The translations under genes were made by a program, and so were the position numbers. From Streptococcus suis (GTDB taxonomy: Bacteria > Bacillota > Bacilli > Lactobacillales > Streptococcaceae), in contig CP031970.1 in NCBI GenBank assembly GCA_022354845.1, positions 744,001 to 808,000 on the forward strand: 64,000 nucleotides of DNA, in the 5' to 3' direction. The notes beneath the pieces are model-generated. The model was not told the origin of the DNA. It saw only the letters and a program-made list of their open reading frames with translations, and searched no databases. Positions 27,283-37,077 of the stretch are shown here, piece after piece (position 1 is the first letter of the stretch; each line of letters begins with the position of its first letter).

Positions 27283-28203
27283 ATGAATATAAGAATAATT
27301 AAAGATTTTAACGAATTGCAAAAAGAAGAACCAACTGTTTTGGTACTTGGCTATTTTGACGGAATTCACCTGGGGCATAAAGCCCTTTTTGAACGTGCAC
27401 GAAAGGTTGCAGATGAGCGAGGGCTGACGGTAACTGTTTTGACCTATCCAGAATCGCCTAGGTTGGCATTTTCTCGTTTTACTCCAGAACTATTGCTACA
27501 TTTAACAAGTCAGGAACAGCGCTATCTCTTATTGGAGAAAAATGGTGTGGATCAACTGGTTATGACGCCATTTACTAGCGAATTTGCCAGTAATACTCCA
27601 GAAGAATTTATTGAGCGGTATGTGAAAGGGTTAAATGCTCAGGCCTTGGTTGCTGGATTTGATTATCATTTTGGAAATTGCAGAGCAGATGTTCAGGACT
27701 TGATGGAACTGTTTGATGGTCAGGTAGAAATTGTAAGTGAAGTGAGCTTAAGGGGAGAAAAAGTTTCTTCAACTCGTATTCGTCAGGCTATCCAGTCAGG
27801 GGATGTCTCTCTAGCTAATCAACTTTTAGGTTATCCATTTATGACGGAGGGAATTGTTGTTCATGGAGATGCCAGAGGACGCACTATTGGTTATCCGACT
27901 GCAAATCTGGCTCCTTTTGACCGTGTCCATTTACCATCTGAGGGAGTCTACGTCGCTGAAGTCGAAGTAGATGGAAAACGCTATCGAGCTATGACAAGCG
28001 TTGGGAAAAATGTGACCTTTGATGGAACTGAGCTGCGGATAGAAGCCCATATTTTTGGGTTTGACCGCTTTATCTACGGAGAAAAAATGACGATTTTTTG
28101 GCTTGAAAAAATTCGAGATATGGTCAAGTTTGATGGGATTGAAGGTTTGATGGAGCAGATGAAGTCCGATGAAAGCTACGCCTTGCATTGGACAAGTAAG
28201 TAA
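27283..28203 (+). CDS. ribF: Bifunctional riboflavin kinase/FAD synthetase
   Basis: A 306-residue enzyme making FMN and FAD from riboflavin. Start at MNIRIIKDFNEL; the longer frame upstream overlaps truB. The N-terminal adenylyltransferase has GYFDGIHLGHK and the SSTRIR motif (~160); the C-terminal flavokinase has GRTIGYPTANL and VGKNVTFDG. It follows truB by 34 bases, a conserved streptococcal order. Confidence 0.95.
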   Translation: MNIRIIKDFNELQKEEPTVLVLGYFDGIHLGHKALFERARKVADERGLTVTVLTYPESPRLAFSRFTPELLLHLTSQEQRYLLLEKNGVDQLVMTPFTSEFASNTPEEFIERYVKGLNAQALVAGFDYHFGNCRADVQDLMELFDGQVEIVSEVSLRGEKVSSTRIRQAIQSGDVSLANQLLGYPFMTEGIVVHGDARGRTIGYPTANLAPFDRVHLPSEGVYVAEVEVDGKRYRAMTSVGKNVTFDGTELRIEAHIFGFDRFIYGEKMTIFWLEKIRDMVKFDGIEGLMEQMKSDESYALHWTSK

Positions 28204-28292
28204 ACCTATAGATTTCAAAGAATTTGCTAATAAATTTGTGTTAAAAGTCATTAAATTTTATGAAAAATTAATATAATCCCTTTGATTCCCTA

Positions 28293-28321
28293 TTGAAAAA
28301 AACAACAAAATAAGATATAAT
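28293..28321 (+). promoter_or_regulatory. spxA promoter
   Basis: TTGAAA (28293-28298), 17-base spacer, TATAAT (28316-28321), 37 bases before the spxA start. Confidence 0.75.
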
Positions 28322-28358
28322 ATATTAGAAAAGCTTGCATAGAAGGGAATGGACGGGC

Positions 28359-28760
28359 ATGATAACCTTATTTTTGTCACCAAGTTGTACGAGTTGTCGT
28401 AAGGCTAGAGCATGGCTGACTAGCCACGAGGTGCCTTTTAATGAGCATAACATTATGACTAGTCCGTTAACTGCAGATGAATTACAGCAAATTTTATCAC
28501 TGACAGAAAATGGCACCGATGATTTAATTTCAACACGATCAAAAGTGTTTCAAAAGTTAGATATTGACCTGGATGAACTGTCCGTGAGACAGCTCATTGA
28601 GTTAATCGAGCTATATCCGAGTTTACTTCGGCGTCCGATTATCCTTGATGAAAAACGGATGCAGATAGGGTTTAATGAGGATGAAATTCGGGCATTTCTA
28701 CCGCGAAACTATCGCAAGCAAGAATTAAAGAATGCAACATTACGAGCAGAAATAGGATAG
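28359..28760 (+). CDS. spxA: Spx-family transcriptional regulator
   Basis: A 133-residue ArsC-fold protein that binds the RNA polymerase alpha C-terminal domain and redirects transcription in oxidative stress. The redox switch CTSC lies at residues 10-13 ([12 protein letters not shown]). [21 protein letters not shown] is the typical C-terminal block. Start at 28359; AAGGG lies 11 bases upstream. Its place after truB-ribF suggests the SpxA1 paralog of streptococci, a positional inference. Confidence 0.9.
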   Translation: MITLFLSPSCTSCRKARAWLTSHEVPFNEHNIMTSPLTADELQQILSLTENGTDDLISTRSKVFQKLDIDLDELSVRQLIELIELYPSLLRRPIILDEKRMQIGFNEDEIRAFLPRNYRKQELKNATLRAEIG

Positions 28761-28764
28761 AGAC

Positions 28765-29043
28765 ATGGATAAACAATACTCATATCCGCTTGATTTTTCA
28801 TGGAGCACAGAGGAAATTTCCTCAGTGCTTTCTTTTTTGAATAGAGTGGAAGAAGCATATGAAAAGGGTGTAGAAGCAAGACTCGTTCTTGAACAGTATA
28901 AAAAGTTTAAAGAAGTTGTAAGAAGCAAAGGGCAAGAAAGACAAATTGATCGAGATTTCGAGGAAGCGTCAGGTTACTCTAGCTATCGAGTTGTAAAGGC
29001 TGCCCAAGAAAAACAGAAAGGAATGATCCGATTTGGAAACTAA
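28765..29043 (+). CDS. UPF0223 family protein
   Basis: A 92-residue protein starting [18 protein letters not shown], the signature of UPF0223 (YktA-like), a small helical family of unknown function. It sits between spxA and the inositol monophosphatase gene and overlaps the latter by 11 bases, a conserved arrangement in Firmicutes. Confidence 0.85.
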   Translation: MDKQYSYPLDFSWSTEEISSVLSFLNRVEEAYEKGVEARLVLEQYKKFKEVVRSKGQERQIDRDFEEASGYSSYRVVKAAQEKQKGMIRFGN

Positions 29044-29791
29044 ATATCATTTTGCTAAGCAGATTATTCTTGAAGCGGGTGAGTTCTTACGTGATCATTT
29101 AGATGACCCTCTTGTTATAGATGAAAAAACCAATCCTCAAGATTTAGTCACGCACTTAGATAAACAGGTACAAGACCAATTGAGCCAAAAGATTCTTTCG
29201 GAATTTCCAATGGATAGCGTATTTGGTGAAGAAGGTGGACAAACTGGTTCCATAAAAGAGGGAAAGGTATGGGTGCTGGATCCGATTGATGGGACAACGA
29301 ATTTTATCGCTCAAAAGAATGACTTTTCCATACTTTTGGCATATTTTGAAGATGGTGTAGGTCAATTCGCAATCATATATGATGTGATGCAAGATAAATT
29401 ATTTCATGGTGGAGGGCAATTTCCAGTTTATCTCAATCATCAACTACTTGAGATTCCCACAGCTACATCTTTGATAAGAAGCTTGATTGGTTTAAATGCA
29501 ACCTTATATGCTACAAATCAGTATGGCTTAGGTGACTTGGCCAATCATTCATTAGGGACTCGTTCTGTTGGTAGTGCTGGAATTGGTTTCTCTCACGTCT
29601 TAGAAGGACGCTTATTAGCTTATGCTTCGAATCTTTATCCATGGGATTATGCGGCGGCGAGCATCTTAGGGGAAGCTTTAGATTGTCAGTTATTGAGCTT
29701 AGAAGGTGATGCTCCCCAGTTTTCTGGTAGAGAACATGTGATGTTGGTCCCAAAAGCTAGTTTGAGTGAGATTAAGAGGTTTATCCATTGA
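29033..29791 (+). CDS. Inositol monophosphatase family protein
   Basis: A 252-residue Mg2+-dependent phosphatase. Start is TTG at 29033 inside the UPF0223 gene, after AAAGGA. Metal ligands are in GEEGG and [11 protein letters not shown], and the C-terminal motif [10 protein letters not shown] is present. It hydrolyses inositol phosphate or related sugar phosphates or nucleotides. The rsmF-like pseudogene begins within its stop codon. Confidence 0.9.
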   Translation: METKYHFAKQIILEAGEFLRDHLDDPLVIDEKTNPQDLVTHLDKQVQDQLSQKILSEFPMDSVFGEEGGQTGSIKEGKVWVLDPIDGTTNFIAQKNDFSILLAYFEDGVGQFAIIYDVMQDKLFHGGGQFPVYLNHQLLEIPTATSLIRSLIGLNATLYATNQYGLGDLANHSLGTRSVGSAGIGFSHVLEGRLLAYASNLYPWDYAAASILGEALDCQLLSLEGDAPQFSGREHVMLVPKASLSEIKRFIH

Positions 29792-31091
29792 TACAATTAC
29801 CACAGGAATTTATTGAAAAATATACGCACTTGCTTGGCCCTGATGCCAAGCATTTTTTGAGAGTTTTGAATCTTCTGCAGTTTCTGGCTTTCGTACGAAT
29901 CCTTTAAAAGAACAACAGAAGGAATTCCCAGATGCAATACCGAATATGCCTTGGTCTTACTACGGTAAGGTTTCTGGAAAGTCCATCGAACATGTGACAG
30001 GTTTGGTTTATTCTCAAGAACCCGCTGCACAGATTGTTGGGCAAGTTGCTGCTCCTGAAAAAGGGATGAAGGTACTGGATTTAGCAGCGGCTCCTGGAGG
30101 AAAGACCACCCATTTACTTTCATATTTAGAGAATACAGGGATTTTAGTTAGTAATTAGATTTCAGCCACAAGATCCAAAATTCTTGCCGATAATATCGAG
30201 AGATTCGGAGCAAGGAATGTGGTTGTCACAAATGAGTCAGCTCAGCGATTAGCAAGCGTTTTTTCAGATTATTTTGATATGATTGTCTTGGGTGCACCTT
30301 GTTCTAGCGAAGGAATGTTTAGAAAAGACCCGGATGCTATTCAGTATTGGTCTAAAAACTATCTTGCTCTGTGATCGCAGTTGCAAAAGGAAATCTTGGA
30401 ATCAGCTCTTGAAATGCTTGCACCTAATGGACAACTCATCTACTCTACCTGTACGTGGTCGCTTGAAGAAAATGAAGATATTGTTCGATGGTTATTGGAG
30501 CAATATGCTTTAGAATTAATTGATATTCCGAAACAAAATGGTATGGTTGAAGGTATTGGCTATCCTGAGACGGCTCGGATGTATCCTCATCGTTTTAAAG
30601 GAGAAGGACAGTTTGTAGCGAAATTTCGATATAAAGGGGAAGGTTCCACGAAAAAAAGGAAATTTGGGAAGTCAAATTTAAATCGTGAACAGCAACAATT
30701 ATGGCAGTCTTTCAAACAAGAACACCTGACAATACAGTTTTACGGTGTTCTACAAGCGTTTGGAGATAATCTCTATTTATTACCTAAAGAGCTTCCTAAT
30801 TTATCTAAAATTTAAATTGCACGTAATGGTTTACATCTGGGTGTGTTTAAGAAAAAGCGTTTTGAACCCAGTTTTGCTCTCGGCCTTGCATTACAGAGTG
30901 ATAAAGTGATGAAGCGAGTTGAAATTTCAGCGGAAGATTTTTAAAAATATACTGCAGGTCAGACGATTGTGGTGCCTAAAGAATTACCAAATGGTTGGTA
31001 TCAAGTTGCCGTTGCTGGAAATGGGCTAGGCTTTTCAAAAATCGTTTCTGAAGTATTGAAAAATAGCTTCCCCAAAGGACTAAGATTTTAA
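29788..31091 (+). pseudogene. Decayed RsmF-like rRNA cytosine-C5 methyltransferase (NOP2/Sun)
   Basis: The full-length family pattern can be followed over ~430 codons but is broken. A T6 run at 29853-29858 appears one T short and shifts the frame (FLRVLN where FFESFE is expected). Stop codons interrupt it at 30156 (TAG), 30372 (TGA), 30813 (TAA) and near 30942 (TAA), each one base away from a sense codon. The SAM motif DLAAAPGGKT is intact; the catalytic DAPCSGEG motif has changed to GAPCSSEG. Downstream parts YSTCTWSLEENE and PHRFKGEG remain clear. Confidence 0.9.
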
Positions 31092-31112
31092 GTCGGAAGA
31101 AGCAAATTATTT

Positions 31113-31141
31113 TTGCAACTTATCTTGTTATATGTTATAGT
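31113..31141 (+). promoter_or_regulatory. Upstream promoter of the pst operon
   Basis: TTGCAA (31113-31118), 17-base spacer and TATAGT (31136-31141). Confidence 0.55.
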
Positions 31142-31159
31142 GGATAAGTGGAAATTTCT

Positions 31160-31188
31160 TGTAAATACTATGTAAAAATCAAGTAAAA
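31160..31188 (+). promoter_or_regulatory. Pho box (PhoB/PnpR-type) upstream of pstS
   Basis: Three direct repeats TGTAAA, TGTAAA and AGTAAA at 31160, 31171 and 31182, spaced exactly 11 bases apart, as in response-regulator Pho boxes. They would serve a phosphate-starvation-induced promoter in front of pstS. Confidence 0.6.
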
Positions 31189-31228
31189 AACTAGGAATTC
31201 CACTGAAAAACGTAAAGGAATATTTGAT

Positions 31229-32098
31229 ATGAAAACAAAGCATAAGCTAGGAATTGCAGCTTTATTTCTCATCTCTAGCATGGCTTTATCTGCCTGCTCT
31301 GCTTGGATTGATCGTGGAGAATCCATTACCGCAGTTGGATCAACAGCACTGCAACCCTTGGTTGAAGCAGCAGCCGATGAGTTCGGTTCGACAAACCTAG
31401 GAAAAACGATTAACGTCCAAGGTGGGGGGTCTGGTACTGGTCTTTCGCAAGTTCAATCTGGTGCGGTTCAGATTGGGAACTCAGATGTCTTCGCAGAGGA
31501 AAAAGAAGGAATTGACGCTAGTCAGCTCGTAGATCACCAAGTTGCTGTTGCAGGTCTAGCAGTTATTGTTAATGAGCAAGTAACAGTTGATGACATTTCA
31601 ACGGAAAATCTTCGTAAGATTTTCACTGGTGAAATTACGAACTGGAAAGAGTTGGGTGGTAGTGCTCTACCAATTTCAATCATTAACCGTGCAGCTAGTT
31701 CAGGGTCTCGAGCAACCTTTGATGCCATTATCATGAATGGTGAACAAGCTATTCAAAGTCAAGAACAAGATTCAAATGGGATGGTCAAATCAATTGTAGC
31801 TCAAACACCAGGAGCTATTTCCTACTTGGCTTTTGCCTATTTGGATGATTCTATCAAAACAATAAAGTTGAATGGTTTTGAGCCAACGACTGAAAATGTA
31901 TCAACAAATGATTGGCCGATTTGGTCCTACGAACACATGTATACGAAGGGTGAAGCTGATGGTTTAACCAAGGAATTTCTTGATTACATGTACTCGGATG
32001 AAGTGCAAGAAAGTATTGTTGTGAGCATGGGCTATATTTCCATCAACCAAATGAAAGTAGAAAAATCTGCTGATGGTGTGGTAACAGTGAAGGAGTAG
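31229..32098 (+). CDS. pstS: Phosphate ABC transporter substrate-binding lipoprotein
   Basis: A 289-residue lipoprotein with signal peptide and lipobox LSAC, then a phosphate-binding domain: [35 protein letters not shown] and the ASSGSRATF block. It captures inorganic phosphate outside the cell and passes it to PstCA. First gene of the six-gene pst-phoU operon; pstC starts two bases after its stop. Start follows AAAGGA. Confidence 0.96.
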   Translation: MKTKHKLGIAALFLISSMALSACSAWIDRGESITAVGSTALQPLVEAAADEFGSTNLGKTINVQGGGSGTGLSQVQSGAVQIGNSDVFAEEKEGIDASQLVDHQVAVAGLAVIVNEQVTVDDISTENLRKIFTGEITNWKELGGSALPISIINRAASSGSRATFDAIIMNGEQAIQSQEQDSNGMVKSIVAQTPGAISYLAFAYLDDSIKTIKLNGFEPTTENVSTNDWPIWSYEHMYTKGEADGLTKEFLDYMYSDEVQESIVVSMGYISINQMKVEKSADGVVTVKE

Positions 32099-32100
32099 GG

Positions 32101-33018
32101 ATGAAAAACGAACAACTCGAAAAAGAATTATCGGCGCCTTCCAAAAACTCTCGTTTGGAAAAGTTTGGACAGGTATTGACGTTTCTTTGCCTTAGTTTGA
32201 TTGTATTTATTGTGGCTATGATTTTAATTTTTGTAGCTCAACGCGGGCTGTCAACTTTCTTTGTAGATGGTGTAAACATAACAGATTTTTTATTTGGTGA
32301 TAAGTGGGAACCAAACTCTAAAACTTTTGGTGCCTTACCCATGATTGCTGGTTCATTCATCGTTACCATCTTATCAGCCATTATCGCTACTCCGATAGCG
32401 ATTGGAGCAGCTGTTTTTATGATTGAAATTTCTCCAAAGCGTGGTGCAAAAATTTTACAACCTGTTATTGAACTTTTGGTAGGTATTCCATCAGTAGTCT
32501 ATGGTTTCATTGGACTCCAAGTTGTTGTACCATTTGTACGTTCTATTTTTGGTGGTACTGGTTTTGGTATCTTATCAGGGGTATGTGTTCTCTTTGTTAT
32601 GATTTTACCGACAGTAACATTTATGACCGTTGATAGTTTGCGAGCTGTACCTCGTCATTATCGTGAAGCTAGTCTTGCGATGGGTGCGACGCGTTGGCAA
32701 ACAATTTGGCGTGTTATCTTGAATGCAGCTAAGCCAGGTATTTTTACCGCTGTTATTTTTGGTATGGCTCGTGCATTCGGTGAGGCTCTTGCAATTCAAA
32801 TGGTAGTTGGTAACTCAGCAGTTATTCCTACGTCATTGACTACACCAGCAGCGACATTGACCTCAGTCTTAACGATGGGTATCGGTAACACTGTTATGGG
32901 TACCGTCCAAAATAATGTGCTCTGGTCATTGGCTCTTGTCTTGCTCTTGATGAGCCTTGTCTTTAACATGATTATGAAATTTATTACAAGAGAGGGTAAG
33001 AAAAACTATGCACGCTAA
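32101..33018 (+). CDS. pstC: Phosphate ABC transporter permease PstC
   Basis: A 305-residue membrane protein with six transmembrane helices. The EAA loop reads YREASLAMGATRWQTIWRVILNAAKPGI, and IPSVVYGFIGL is a family hallmark. It pairs with PstA to form the pore. Its end overlaps the pstA start by 11 bases. Confidence 0.95.
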   Translation: MKNEQLEKELSAPSKNSRLEKFGQVLTFLCLSLIVFIVAMILIFVAQRGLSTFFVDGVNITDFLFGDKWEPNSKTFGALPMIAGSFIVTILSAIIATPIAIGAAVFMIEISPKRGAKILQPVIELLVGIPSVVYGFIGLQVVVPFVRSIFGGTGFGILSGVCVLFVMILPTVTFMTVDSLRAVPRHYREASLAMGATRWQTIWRVILNAAKPGIFTAVIFGMARAFGEALAIQMVVGNSAVIPTSLTTPAATLTSVLTMGIGNTVMGTVQNNVLWSLALVLLLMSLVFNMIMKFITREGKKNYAR

Positions 33019-33895
33019 GAAAATGGATAAACTTGCGACAGGAGTTCTATACTCAATCGCAACAGTGATTGTTATTATCTTAACAGCGCTTATCCTCTTT
33101 ATCCTTGTGAGAGGGTTGCCACATGTCAACTGGCATTTTTTGACAAGCAAGTCATCTTCCTATAAAGCTGGAGGAGGGGTTGGAATTCAGTTATACAACT
33201 CATTTTTCCTCTTAATCATTACGCTGTTGATTTCTGTGCCTCTATCAACTGGAGCAGGTATCTATTTAGCTGAATATGCAAAAAAAGGACTTTTGACAAA
33301 CTTTATTCGCACCTGTATTGAGATTTTGTCTTCTCTGCCATCTGTAGTAGTTGGTTTGTTTGGTTACTTAATCTTTGTTGTACAATTTGAATATGGTTTC
33401 TCTATTTTATCAGGCGCTTTGGCACTAACAGTCTTTAATTTACCACAGATGACACGTAATGTAGAGGATAGCCTTCGTCATGTGCATCATACACAACGTG
33501 AAGCAGGATTAGCACTCGGCTTATCTCGTTGGGAAACTGTACTTCATGTTGTTATCCCAGAAGCCCTTCCAGGTATCGTTACAGGTATCGTATTGGCATC
33601 TGGTCGTATTTTTGGTGAAGCTGCTGCTCTAATTTACACAGCTGGTCAGTCTGCACCAGCTCTTGACTGGTCTAACTGGAATCCATTAAGTGTTACAAGT
33701 CCGATTTCAATCTTCCGTCAATCAGAAACCCTAGCGGTACATATTTGGAAGGTAAACAGTGAGGGTACAATTCCTGATGCGACTCAAGTTTCTGCTGGAT
33801 CTGCAGCAATTCTCTTGATTTTCATCTTACTCTTTAACCTCTCTGCACGATATATCGGTAAAAAACTTCATGCGAAAATGACTTCTGCAGCGTAG
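33008..33895 (+). CDS. pstA: Phosphate ABC transporter permease PstA
   Basis: A 295-residue membrane protein, start MHAKKMDKLATG within the pstC 3' end. LPSVVVGLFGYLIFV and the EAA loop QREAGLALGLSRWETVLHVVIPEALPGI are diagnostic. It forms the phosphate channel with PstC. Confidence 0.95.
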   Translation: MHAKKMDKLATGVLYSIATVIVIILTALILFILVRGLPHVNWHFLTSKSSSYKAGGGVGIQLYNSFFLLIITLLISVPLSTGAGIYLAEYAKKGLLTNFIRTCIEILSSLPSVVVGLFGYLIFVVQFEYGFSILSGALALTVFNLPQMTRNVEDSLRHVHHTQREAGLALGLSRWETVLHVVIPEALPGIVTGIVLASGRIFGEAAALIYTAGQSAPALDWSNWNPLSVTSPISIFRQSETLAVHIWKVNSEGTIPDATQVSAGSAAILLIFILLFNLSARYIGKKLHAKMTSAA

Positions 33896-33919
33896 AAGTT
33901 GGCATAATAAGGAGAAAAA

Positions 33920-34723
33920 ATGGCAGATTACAACTGGAATGAACGCCATATCATTACATTTCCAGAGGAAAAAATAGCCCTTTCAACAAAAGATGTTCAT
34001 GTTTACTATGGTAAAAATGAAGCAATCAAGGGCATTGATATGCAGTTCGAGAAAAATAAAATCACAGCTTTGATTGGACCATCGGGTTGTGGGAAATCAA
34101 CTTATCTTCGCAGTTTGAATCGAATGAATGATACGATTGATATTGCAAAAGTAACTGGTCAAATCCTCTATGAGGGAATTGATATCAATAAACCAAACAT
34201 GAATGTCTACGAGATTCGTAAGCATGTTGGAATGGTTTTCCAACGTCCAAATCCTTTTGCGAAATCCATTTATCGTAATATCACTTTTGCACATGAGCGT
34301 GCAGGTGTAAAAGATAAGAAAGTTTTGGATGAAATTGTTGAGACATCATTGAAACAAGCTGCACTTTGGGATCAGGTAAAAGATGATTTGCACAAGTCAG
34401 CCTTCACCTTATCAGGTGGTCAACAACAACGTTTGTGTATTGCCCGAGCTATCTCAGTGAAGCCTCAAATTTTGCTCATGGATGAACCGGCGTCAGCACT
34501 TGATCCGATAGCGACAATGCAATTGGAAGAAACCATGTTCGAGTTGAAGAAGAATTATACCATTATTATCGTGACACACAACATGCAACAAGCAGCACGT
34601 GCGAGTGATTATACAGCGTTCTTCTATTTAGGCGATTTAATTGAGTATGATAAGACGGCAAATATCTTTCAAAATGCGAAACTTAAATCTACTAGCGACT
34701 ATGTTTCAGGTCATTTCGGATAG
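33920..34723 (+). CDS. pstB1: Phosphate ABC transporter ATP-binding protein PstB (copy 1)
   Basis: A 267-residue ATPase with Walker [11 protein letters not shown]-loop [14 protein letters not shown], signature [14 protein letters not shown], Walker [13 protein letters not shown] and switch histidine H220 in VTHNMQQA. All catalytic elements are intact. It has a short N-terminal extension compared with copy 2. Tandem pstB genes are normal in streptococci. Confidence 0.95.
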   Translation: MADYNWNERHIITFPEEKIALSTKDVHVYYGKNEAIKGIDMQFEKNKITALIGPSGCGKSTYLRSLNRMNDTIDIAKVTGQILYEGIDINKPNMNVYEIRKHVGMVFQRPNPFAKSIYRNITFAHERAGVKDKKVLDEIVETSLKQAALWDQVKDDLHKSAFTLSGGQQQRLCIARAISVKPQILLMDEPASALDPIATMQLEETMFELKKNYTIIIVTHNMQQAARASDYTAFFYLGDLIEYDKTANIFQNAKLKSTSDYVSGHFG

Positions 34724-34734
34724 AAAGGAAAACT

Positions 34735-35493
34735 ATGACATCCCCTATTTTACAAGTAAAAGATTTGTCTGTTTACTACAATAAGAAAAAGGCCTTAAAT
34801 AGTGTTTCAATTGACTTCTATCCAAATGAAATTACAGCCTTGATTGGTCCTTCTGGTTCAGGAAAATCAACACTTTTACGGTCTGTAAACCGTATGGGAG
34901 ATTTAAATCCTGAAGTGACTCTGACGGGTGCGATTGATTATAATGGGAAAAACATCTATAGTCCACGTACAGATACTGTTGATTTGCGTAAGGAAATTGG
35001 AATGGTTTTCCAACAGCCAAACCCATTTCCAATGTCAATTTATGAGAACGTTGTCTATGGGCTTAGAATCAATGGTATTAAAGACAAGCATGTTTTAGAC
35101 GAAGCTGTTGAAAAATCCTTGATTGGTGCATCCATTTGGGATGAGGTAAAGGATCGTCTCCATGATTCAGCATTAGGTCTTTCAGGTGGTCAGCAGCAGC
35201 GTGTATGTGTTGCTCGTGTATTGGCAACTAGTCCCAAAATCATTTTGTTAGATGAACCGACTTCAGCCCTAGACCCTATTTCAGCAGGTAAGATTGAAGA
35301 TACACTCTACGGATTGAAAGAACGGTATACAATGATTTTAGTGACGCGTTCTATGCAACAAGCTTCACGTGTTTCAGATCGTACAGGCTTCTTCTTAGAT
35401 GGCGACTTAATTGAGTACAATGACACCAAAGAAATGTTCCTAAACCCTATTCACAAAGAGACTGAAGATTATATCACAGGTAAATTTGGATAA
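34735..35493 (+). CDS. pstB2: Phosphate ABC transporter ATP-binding protein PstB (copy 2)
   Basis: A 252-residue ATPase with Walker [11 protein letters not shown]-loop [14 protein letters not shown], signature [14 protein letters not shown] and Walker [13 protein letters not shown]. The switch histidine is replaced by arginine: VTRSMQQA, R205. In a heterodimer with copy 1 this would give one complete and one weakened ATP site. It lies 11 bases after pstB1. Confidence 0.95.
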   Translation: MTSPILQVKDLSVYYNKKKALNSVSIDFYPNEITALIGPSGSGKSTLLRSVNRMGDLNPEVTLTGAIDYNGKNIYSPRTDTVDLRKEIGMVFQQPNPFPMSIYENVVYGLRINGIKDKHVLDEAVEKSLIGASIWDEVKDRLHDSALGLSGGQQQRVCVARVLATSPKIILLDEPTSALDPISAGKIEDTLYGLKERYTMILVTRSMQQASRVSDRTGFFLDGDLIEYNDTKEMFLNPIHKETEDYITGKFG

Positions 35494-35538
35494 ACCATCT
35501 AACCAGAGCGTTTAAAAAGATATAGAAAAGAGATTCAT

Positions 35539-36195
35539 ATGCTAAGAACACAATTTGAAGTAGAACTAGGCAAGCTTCACAATCAATTTTATGCTATGGG
35601 TAATGAAGTATTAGGACAGATTAACAATACTGTTCGTGCATTCACGACTCATGATCGCGAATTAGCGAAGGAAGTAATTGAAGCAGACAAAAAAATTAAT
35701 GAGTTTGAAGTAAAACTCGAGAAAAAATCTCTTGAGATTATTGCGCTTCAACAACCCGTTTCAACTGACCTACGTCGAGTGATTACAGTCTTAAAAGCAA
35801 CCAGTGATATAGAAAGAATGGGCGATCATGCTGTTTCAATTGCAAAAGCAGCCATTCGGATGAAAGGTGAAATTCGTATTCCTATAGTCGAGGAAGAAAT
35901 TAAGAATATGGGCAAAGAAGCCCGTCGTTTAGTTGAGTCCTCACTCGATTTGTATTTAAATTCTGGTGATATTGAAACTGCTTACGAAGTTGCGGCCAGT
36001 GACGAAATTATCAATGAATATTATTCTAAAATTCAAGAATTGACAACTGAAGAGATTAAAAAGAATCCAGATTCACTTATTGCAGGTAGAGATTACTTCC
36101 AAGTGATAACTTATTTGGAACGTATTGGTGACTATGCGAAAAACATTTGTGAATGGGTTGTGTATCTTCGTACTGGTGATATCACTGAGTTGTAA
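35539..36195 (+). CDS. phoU: Phosphate signalling regulator PhoU
   Basis: A 218-residue all-helical protein of two repeated three-helix bundles. The metal-binding patterns are E..RMGDHA..I at ~95 and YLERIGDYAKNI at ~195. It senses Pst activity and restrains the phosphate two-component system. Last gene of the pst operon. No histidine kinase or response regulator gene lies in the window. Confidence 0.95.
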   Translation: MLRTQFEVELGKLHNQFYAMGNEVLGQINNTVRAFTTHDRELAKEVIEADKKINEFEVKLEKKSLEIIALQQPVSTDLRRVITVLKATSDIERMGDHAVSIAKAAIRMKGEIRIPIVEEEIKNMGKEARRLVESSLDLYLNSGDIETAYEVAASDEIINEYYSKIQELTTEEIKKNPDSLIAGRDYFQVITYLERIGDYAKNICEWVVYLRTGDITEL

Positions 36196-36263
36196 AACCA
36201 GTTATTCTTCAAGAAGTTAAAGAAGGAAAAATGTTACTAATTGGTTACATTTATGCTAAAATT

Positions 36264-36280
36264 TGTAATGAAAATGTAAT
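36264..36280 (+). promoter_or_regulatory. Possible second Pho box upstream of ebsA
   Basis: TGTAAT at 36264 and TGTAAT at 36275, exactly 11 bases apart in an A-rich context, like the pst Pho box. It lies about 90 bases before ebsA. Confidence 0.35.
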
Positions 36281-36355
36281 AAAAATTACCAAATGTTGGA
36301 GATTTTCATAGGAAAATCTCTTTTTTTATGCTAGAATAATAGTTGGAGGATAGCA

Positions 36356-36841
36356 ATGATAAAAATTTTTGGGAAAATACGTTATCACTGGCAACCAGAA
36401 TTTTCGTGGGGAATCATATATTGGACAATGGCATTTACCCCGCTATTTATCGCTTTGTCGCTTCTATTAGAAAAGCTAAAAATGTCCACCTTATTTTTTG
36501 TGTTAGTCAGCCTTTCTGTTTTAATGTGCCTTCTTGGGACAAGACGGTATTTTGAAATAAAAGAATATCATTTAAGAATTTCCACAGCTAATCCTTTTAA
36601 AACAAAAAAACTACTGATGAAGGATATCAGTAGAATCGAAGTGTCCTATTTGGCGATTCGTATTTATACAATAACCTCTCCTGAGGGAGAACTCTATCAT
36701 ATGCGTAAATGGCCAAAAAAATATTTTGTGAATCACATAGCACTACATCCAGAGTTTTCAGGGGAGGTAGTATTAGTTGATCACCTAATCAAACAGGACT
36801 ATTTTGAGGAATATTATAGTAAGCAAGCAACCTCAGTCTAA
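36356..36841 (+). CDS. ebsA: EbsA-family membrane protein
   Basis: A 161-residue protein with two transmembrane helices (about 20-42 and 45-63) and a soluble C-terminal domain. It resembles EbsA of enterococci (often annotated as pore-forming), and its position next to a ferredoxin gene, a LysM gene and cmk is the usual streptococcal one. Start follows GGAGG. Its last nine bases overlap the end of the convergent ferredoxin gene. Molecular function is not established. Confidence 0.7.
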   Translation: MIKIFGKIRYHWQPEFSWGIIYWTMAFTPLFIALSLLLEKLKMSTLFFVLVSLSVLMCLLGTRRYFEIKEYHLRISTANPFKTKKLLMKDISRIEVSYLAIRIYTITSPEGELYHMRKWPKKYFVNHIALHPEFSGEVVLVDHLIKQDYFEEYYSKQATSV

Positions 36842-37027
36842 TCGAATCGCTTTAGTGGGACATGATTTTGCTGCTTTCAAGATGCTATCTGTTAGTGGGT
36901 GTTCTTTTTCTAAAGCTTCGCTATCAGAAAAGATGACAATACCGTCATCATTGTAATCAAAAAGTTCTGAGTAGGTTTGGCAAAGACCACATGCAATACA
37001 TCTTTCCGGAATTAATTTTATATTCAT
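36833..37027 (-). CDS. fer: Ferredoxin (single 4Fe-4S cluster)
   Basis: A 64-residue protein. CIACGLC at residues 10-16 plus C56 in SCPTKAI provide four cluster ligands, as in monocluster bacterial ferredoxins. It is a low-potential electron carrier in the cytosol. It is divergent from the LysM gene and convergent with ebsA. No clear ribosome binding site is seen before its ATG. Confidence 0.9.
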   Translation of the reverse strand: MNIKLIPERCIACGLCQTYSELFDYNDDGIVIFSDSEALEKEHPLTDSILKAAKSCPTKAIRLD

Positions 37028-37077
37028 ATTGATATTTTAATCGTATTGTACTAAAAACACAAGGAGAAACTAGGCTC

